Shown here one piece after another: positions 62,001-64,000 of a stretch of DNA of 64,000 nt (within the stretch, counting starts at the first letter, position 1; the number at the start of each line of letters is the position of its first letter). The notes below the pieces were generated by a model. That model had not been told where the DNA came from. It did no database searches and saw nothing but the letters and a program-made list of their open reading frames with translations. Origin of the DNA: Dyella ginsengisoli LA-4 (GTDB lineage: Bacteria > Pseudomonadota > Gammaproteobacteria > Xanthomonadales > Rhodanobacteraceae); contig NZ_AMSF01000056.1 of NCBI RefSeq assembly GCF_000334915.1, positions 62,001 through 126,000 of the forward strand, read 5' to 3'. Both the position numbers and the translations under genes were made by a program.

Positions 62001-63172
62001 TGCAGGCGGCCGGTGCCATCACCCAGTCCGGTGGTGCGATTACCGCCAGCAGCCTGAGCGGCACGGCTGGCGGCAGTGCCGCGCTGGATGGTGCCAACCA
62101 CGTCGGATCGCTGGGCAGTTTCAGTGCGGACGGTTTCCGCTTCACCAACGCCGGGGCGCTCACCGTGGCCGGTCCGATCGACGGCGGCAGCACGACGCGG
62201 CTGGCCACCACGTCCGGCGATCTGGCGATCAACGGGCGGGTCAGCGGCACCAGCACCACGCTGGTGTCGGCCGGCGCGATCAACGAGGGCAGCGGAGGCC
62301 GCATCGTGGCGGGCAGCCTTGCGGGTCAGTCGTCCGGCGCCACCACCCTCGGCGGCAGCAACAGCGTGGATACGCTGGGCAGTTTTTCCGCCGGCAGCCT
62401 GAGCTTCACCAACGGCAAGGCGCTGAGCGTGAGCGGGCCCGTCGATGGTGGTGCGCTTGCCTCGCTCACCACCACTTTCGGCGATCTCGCGGTGAACGGC
62501 CAACTGAGTGCCACCGCGGTATGGCTGCAGTCGGCCGGTGCGATCACCGAAGGCAGCGGCGGCGTGATCACCGCCGCAACGCTCAGCGGCCAGTCGGCCG
62601 GCCTCACCTCGCTGGGCACCCAGTCACAGGCCATCGGCAACCAGATCGACACGCTCGGCAACTTCTCATCCACTGCCGGCTTCAGCCTGACCAACGACAA
62701 GACGCTGACCCTGGCCTCGGTGGACAACAGTACGTTCACGGTCGATGCCGGACATGCCGAGCTGTACCTGGGGGTGACCCAGGGAGACCTGCTCGAGCAG
62801 GGGAAGACCCCGCTCTACGACGGTACCGGCACGTTCGCCTCGGCCGGCCACATGGGCTCCGGTTCGTCGCCGATCTACGTGATCGGTGATGGTGCGCAGC
62901 TGGTCGCGCACGTCGGCAATCCGCCGGCCTACTTCTATGCGGTGGACCGCCAGGGCAACATCCTGCCGCTGACCGGCGAGCTTAGCTTCAACGTGCCGAC
63001 CTCGCTGTTCTTCAGCAAGGCGCAGAACGGCAACGGTCGCGGCGATGCCTACATCGACCCCAGCGTGATCTCGGCCAACTACCGATCGTTCGGCATCGTG
63101 CCCTCGGGCATCCTGCTGCCGGCGGACCAGCAGGCCTGCGATCCGGGAGTGGAGGATTGCGGTGACCAGTAG
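53045..63172 (+). CDS. Giant two-partner secretion adhesin TpsA (filamentous haemagglutinin family)
   Basis: 3375 residues. A long signal peptide (to about residue 49, ending GVRAG) precedes the TPS domain (about 50-300), with the strand-turn signatures NQLSNKLALDWQTFNVG, RINSNGQVFLINTHGIIFG and DFLANHFNL. A WLIDPFDFTID motif near residue 452 closes the head. Then come passenger-type repeats with TFSGV and NTYTGATSI (600-770), about five modules with LDYSSYGSAVNFDLS (1215-1760), and ten modules with a LGSFSA core (2100-3240). The C-terminus CDPGVEDCGDQ has two cysteines seven apart. No toxin domain is present. It should be an extended beta-helix on the cell surface used for adhesion or biofilm. 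Confidence 0.93.
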   Translation: MHNHTEYPHRPSRCRNGSVATRPRRKLLPTCLSMALAAGVLVAPGVRAGSVAPGANAGTVSVTALTSPTGGTVVGGTGSITQSGGTTVINQLSNKLALDWQTFNVGKDATVLFKQPSFTAVALNRILDQNPSQIFGRINSNGQVFLINTHGIIFGTSAQVNVGGLVASTLDLTPSDFLANHFNLDAHGGSAGVVNHGTIAAASGGSVSLLGGSVANDGLILANYGNINLDGADRAVLDFDGNGLITVEVTGALKRRLDDRAAVSNSGTLEADGGTVVLQASAAKDLFTDAVNNSGVITAGGISTDGGTVRLVAAGGNAINSGSINVSGVHGGTAQVLSDANVAVTGSIDAAGARGGGDIRIGSDAAGGATAQGVTLGASALLNADATSQGRGGSIVVLGKQSTQVDGRLSARGGAQGGNGGFIETSADHVRVEHGTQVDTSAPFGQTGDWLIDPFDFTIDAAGSDGLTGSDVGTLLQSSNLTIHSSDSGSPGTGNINVNDAISWSANTLTLTAANNVNINASMSATGSAGLVLNPATANGGDAAVGTGANIISGTGSLSLAGTGAMTLNGGLVDNGSLNISGLTAGLSMPRLTGSGTVNLGSHTLTLSNAAGTFSGVVSGTGGLTLTGGSQTFSGANTYTGATSINAGTLALSGSGSVAASSGVTANGTLDISGTSSGASIKSLSGNGTVTLGTQGLTLSNAAGTFSGVIGGTGGLTLAGGAQTLSGTNTYTGGTTISGGTLAVSSDGNLGGAGAGLTLDGGTLESTATLVLNRAITLGAGGGTLQTDSGTNVTVGQAVSGSGSFSQTGPGTLTLGANVTTGGSQTYNGAVTLGANVTLSSTGSGDIHFLSTLDGPQQLTVTTGGALTLDGAVGGSQALSGLSTTSGSLSIGSIDVTGNLSLTTTAGGIGQSGAFIVGGTSSFDAGANAISLIDSGNDFSGAVSLTGGTTQLSDQTDLTLGTLTTGDLTVSSGGALTLGSGTVGGKLDATATTSITANGALSGLSDAAFTTPSLSGSGSISGTGAISGLGNTSFNLTGMTTGTLGGITFSGFTAADTTHVSGAAGFDDGNRSSGGMTFALATHVSGTGAISDVTGSFADDALTSSASGIVYAGFGSVAGSGGAVTGVAGNFDLSTQVSSSSGLDYSGFNLGTVAGNGGGTITGSGQTYTLDNTIADKGSNGGISWTGFGNIDDSSGTVVFGTGGSVSGNITAQTLDYSSRAGVVSFDLSNGAGSTTGIGGTWSGVTSVAGNGSSATIAGAGQNYTLDDAIANKGTNGAVAWTGFGNIQDPTGSVIFGIGGSVSGNVTAKALDYSSYGSAVNFDLSAGSGTTTGIGGSWSGVTAVTGSGVGDTIAGNNQTYTLTGANAGNNGTVSWTSFENIADSGTGTLQASGATFNLSGSNSGTVTTLLPGGFSGIGNLDDATGSVVFGAGGSLGGNVTAKALDYSSYGSAVNFDLAAGSGTTTGIGGSWSGVTAVTGSGVGDTIAGSNQTYTLTGANAGNNGTVSWTSFENIADSGTGTLQASGATFNLSGSNSGTVTTLLPGGFSGIGNLDDATGSVVFGAGGSLGGSVTARTLDYSSYGSAVNFDLSAGNGTTTGIGGSWSGVTAVVGSAQGDTLVGSSQTYTLTGANAGNNGTVSWTSFENIDDATGTLGFSAGGSLGGNATVQTLDYSSYGSAVNFDLSAGSGTTTGIGGTWSGVTAVTGSSVGDTIAGNNQTYTLTGANAGNNGTVSWTSFENIADSGTGTLRAADQTWALTGHNQGTVTDLSGAFSGIGNLIDTGTGSFLMHSGADGDISGNLDAGSGGSIDYTGYTTPVNVNLSGVGTTGVGGTVSGIASITASSDLGVSGTTASSLGITTTGAGTTTTLGALSTGANLTINASGAVLQSGALTVSGTTTVSAGGNAITLTDSGNDFQSTVNLTGGTTQITDQNALTLGTLATGALTATSHGALNLGHGSVGGNLVATSNNGTITEGSGGVQVTGTSNLQAGTGAITLTDGSNHFTGAVTAAGQGVSLVDAGNLTVASLNSGTNGTVNLTAGGSLTLPALGIDTGTADLTLAANGGALVMPGALSGANVTLSGRDGITLGSNLTSAGTVTLTSSSGAISQTGGVLTAGTLAGSSAGATTLGSANLVTALGSFSAAGFSLNNAQALTVNGAVDGGGSTTIDSTGNLVLASNVSGTTMTLNAGGTIDQAGGIVTATTLNLGSVGGASLTGSNLVTSLGTVTNTGSGGLSFTDASDLNLAGAVDVGSASGNDVVLTITGNLTQSGGSVITADQFGGSSSGNTSLGGSNRLNTLGSFAAANLALTNAQALAVNGPLTVPGTLSLTTTAGGLSLATDLSATTVSLTSAAALSLANNIDATTLSLTSTGAIGQSAGALTVSGTTTVNAGGNAITLTDSGNDFGGTVNLTGGTTQITDQNALTLGTLATGALTATSHGALNLGHGSVGGNLVATSNNGTITEGSGGVQVTGTSNLQAGTGAITLTDGSNHFTGAVTAAGQGVSLVDAGNLTVASLNSGTNGTVNLTAGGALVMPGALSGANVTLSGRDGITLGSDLTSAGTVTLTSSSGAISQTGGVLTAGTLTGSSAGDTTLGKANHVGTLGAFSAADFTLTNAQALTVGSNLVVGGGTGAIALTTTSGALTIQHDLNGGSLSLKSAGNLSLAGNLVGSSVALVSAGDITQSAGVIQAGTLTGQAGGSATLARANKIGTLGNFGATNGLSISNAQALTVGGTVNGGSSTTLATTSGSLATSGSIGGTAISLAGHGGLAINGAVNAGTGDITLASAAGGISEGSAGVLTAGSLSGTSSGSTVLGGANQVVTLGNFTTGGDFSFRDARTLTVNSPLDVHGGSGNLSLTASGASSDLILGTALAGGTVTLGAGRNITSASGITATTLTGSAGGQAQLGSANHVGTLGDFSATSLTFGNAGALVVGGQVSTGSGALDLSTTAGNLRVTGAVAGGTVGLVSASALAIDGTVSATTLALQAAGAITQSGGAITASSLSGTAGGSAALDGANHVGSLGSFSADGFRFTNAGALTVAGPIDGGSTTRLATTSGDLAINGRVSGTSTTLVSAGAINEGSGGRIVAGSLAGQSSGATTLGGSNSVDTLGSFSAGSLSFTNGKALSVSGPVDGGALASLTTTFGDLAVNGQLSATAVWLQSAGAITEGSGGVITAATLSGQSAGLTSLGTQSQAIGNQIDTLGNFSSTAGFSLTNDKTLTLASVDNSTFTVDAGHAELYLGVTQGDLLEQGKTPLYDGTGTFASAGHMGSGSSPIYVIGDGAQLVAHVGNPPAYFYAVDRQGNILPLTGELSFNVPTSLFFSKAQNGNGRGDAYIDPSVISANYRSFGIVPSGILLPADQQACDPGVEDCGDQ
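56952..57749 (+). repeat. Tandem 399-bp repeat inside tpsA
   Basis: Two head-to-tail copies, 56952-57350 and 57351-57749, that differ at only a handful of bases by eye. Each encodes 133 residues beginning just before ALDYSSYGSAVNFDL. Shorter related units follow at 57750 (282 bp) and 58032, and a diverged one precedes at about 56664. The period is a multiple of three, so copy number can change without frameshift. Confidence 0.9.
58721..59435 (+). repeat. Long direct repeat in tpsA, copy 1
   Basis: Near-identical to 60188-60833, offset 1467 bp (489 codons) over the first 449 bases. After that this copy has 69 extra bases (23 codons, about 59170-59238) that are absent from copy 2, and identity resumes to about 59435. 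Confidence 0.88.
60188..60833 (+). repeat. Long direct repeat in tpsA, copy 2
   Basis: Second copy of the segment at 58721-59435, lacking an in-frame 69-base stretch. The high identity points to recent duplication or gene conversion within the adhesin gene. Confidence 0.88.
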
Positions 63173-64000
63173 CCTCAGCCGATCGGCCTGGTGCGTGCCG
63201 CTTGCGGCAGCCTGGATGCTCGCTGCCACGTCGGCGCCGCTGCACGCGCAACTGGCCCCCAGGTTGAGCGCGCAGGTGTCGCTGGACGAGTTGTCGACCG
63301 CGACCGCCGCATTGCCGGCGGACCCGGCGCTGGCTTCCCTGCGATCGCAGCTGCAGGGCATGGCCGACAACCTGCGCCAGGACGCGGGGAAGGATGCGGA
63401 CAAGCCGGCCGACCTGGTCGGCGACGCGCTGCGCGGCCGCATCGTGCGGGCACATGCCGCGGCGACCCGGGTGCGGGCCTACCTGAAGGCCGTGGCCGAC
63501 TGCCAGGGCGCGGACCGCGCGGCGATGCAGGCGGCGCTGACCCAGGGCGTGAAACTGCTGGCTGCGGCCGAGGGCGGCGCCAAGGTGGTCCCCGCGGTCG
63601 AGGATGTGCAGTCGATGCCGGCGCCGGGGGCGTCGCTGTTCGCGATCCGTGCGGGCGGCGGTCCCCAGGCGTTCGCCCTGACCGGCAGCGACCTGTTCGA
63701 CAGCCAGTGCCCGTCTCCGCAGGTCCGTGCGACCGACGCCGGCGGTACCGTGCTGGCCAACCAGCCGATCCTCACCGGCGCCTCGCCGGCGCGACTGGAG
63801 CTGAAGTGGGCGGATGTCGGCCAGGTGCCTGTCGGCCCCGTTGTCTTGCACGTGGTCGCTCAGCGCAAGGTGTTCCTGCTCGGCTGTAAGGCCCTGCCCG
63901 AGGCCACGGCCGTGGTCGCGGTGGTGCCGGCGACGCAGTACCGCGTCGACTACACCCTGGAGGCGATCTGCCCGGCGCCGGGCGCCGCCGACCGAGTGGT
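63162..64000 (+). CDS. Exported protein downstream of the adhesin, cut by the window end
   Basis: At least 279 residues; the frame is open to the last base. It starts at GTG 63162, overlapping the last 11 bases of tpsA, so it is translationally coupled to the adhesin. The first ~30 residues are a signal peptide (WCVPLAAAWMLAATSAPLHA, then Q). The mature part is Ala/Gly-rich, with a helical start (ALASLRSQLQGMADNLRQ) and later strand-rich segments (QPILTGASPARLELKW, VVLHVVAQRKVFLLGC). Several cysteines (in ADCQGAD, SQCPSP, LGCKAL, AICPAP) may form disulfides. I do not recognise the family. It is probably a periplasmic or surface partner of the TpsB/TpsA pair. Confidence 0.72.
   Translation, partial: MTSSLSRSAWCVPLAAAWMLAATSAPLHAQLAPRLSAQVSLDELSTATAALPADPALASLRSQLQGMADNLRQDAGKDADKPADLVGDALRGRIVRAHAAATRVRAYLKAVADCQGADRAAMQAALTQGVKLLAAAEGGAKVVPAVEDVQSMPAPGASLFAIRAGGGPQAFALTGSDLFDSQCPSPQVRATDAGGTVLANQPILTGASPARLELKWADVGQVPVGPVVLHVVAQRKVFLLGCKALPEATAVVAVVPATQYRVDYTLEAICPAPGAADRV

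Noticed and set aside
56357-62503. A minus-strand open frame of about 2050 codons opposite tpsA
   Set aside because: It mirrors the repetitive GC-rich adhesin gene, has His/Ala/Arg-rich low-complexity translation and no recognisable domain. It is a codon-bias shadow.
62700-63172. Possible contact-dependent inhibition (CdiA-type) toxin at the TpsA end
   Set aside because: No VENN-like motif, no variable toxin domain and no small immunity gene follows; the next gene encodes an exported protein.
63191-63889. A plus-strand frame of 232 codons at the window end
   Set aside because: It is out of frame with the signal-peptide-bearing gene that starts at 63162 and stays open to 64000; its translation is Arg/Gly-rich.

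Overview
The window is GC-rich and densely coded, and looks like a chromosomal segment of a gammaproteobacterium of the Xanthomonadales, probably Rhodanobacteraceae (Rhodanobacter/Dyella/Luteibacter-like). The strongest marker is the arginine block: an N-acetylcitrulline deacetylase-type M20 enzyme, a fused N-acetylglutamate kinase/synthase, argC and argH in the order known from Xanthomonas. REP-like palindromes starting GTAGGAGC also fit. The genus is an inference from gene content, not a measurement.

Region 1 (1-8.9 kb, + strand) makes arginine and proline: argE' (cut by the window edge), argB/A fusion, argC, argH, a small cupin, two tandem copies of glutamate 5-kinase (proB), and proA. It ends in a bidirectional terminator facing ggt. 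Region 2 (8.95-12.7 kb, - strand) holds a small secreted protein, kynureninase and a periplasmic gamma-glutamyltransferase.

Region 3 (13.1-50.8 kb, + strand) is a type VI secretion system (T6SS) with an unusually rich phosphorylation layer. It opens with an ECF sigma factor of the kind that lacks the usual acidic residues in region 2.2 and in other bacteria is switched on by a Ser/Thr kinase. Then come tssB, tssC, hcp, tagJ, tssE, tssF, tssG and clpV; a cargo island (M35-like zinc peptidase, PI-PLC-like enzyme, a possible CheD-like deamidase, a DUF6795-like exported protein, a class 3 lipase with a membrane tail); PAAR, a TPR-methyltransferase, vgrG, a small accessory gene, an FHA protein, tssK, tssL (with an OmpA-like end) and tssM; then TagF fused to a decayed PP2C domain, a PP2C phosphatase, kinase 1, a lipoprotein, kinase 2 with a periplasmic formylglycine-generating-enzyme-like (FGE) domain, and a small membrane protein. 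No tssA or tssJ is visible. A threonine motif of the form D-A-T-x-V-x-P recurs in both kinases and in the TssL N-terminus and is a plausible set of docking sites for the FHA protein.

Region 4 (51-64 kb, + strand) is a two-partner secretion locus: a TpsB transporter with an extra POTRA-like segment, a 3375-residue TpsA adhesin full of internal repeats and ending in a cysteine pair, and a third exported protein that overlaps the adhesin stop and runs off the window. Together regions 3 and 4 form a contact-dependent interaction island beside core biosynthetic genes.
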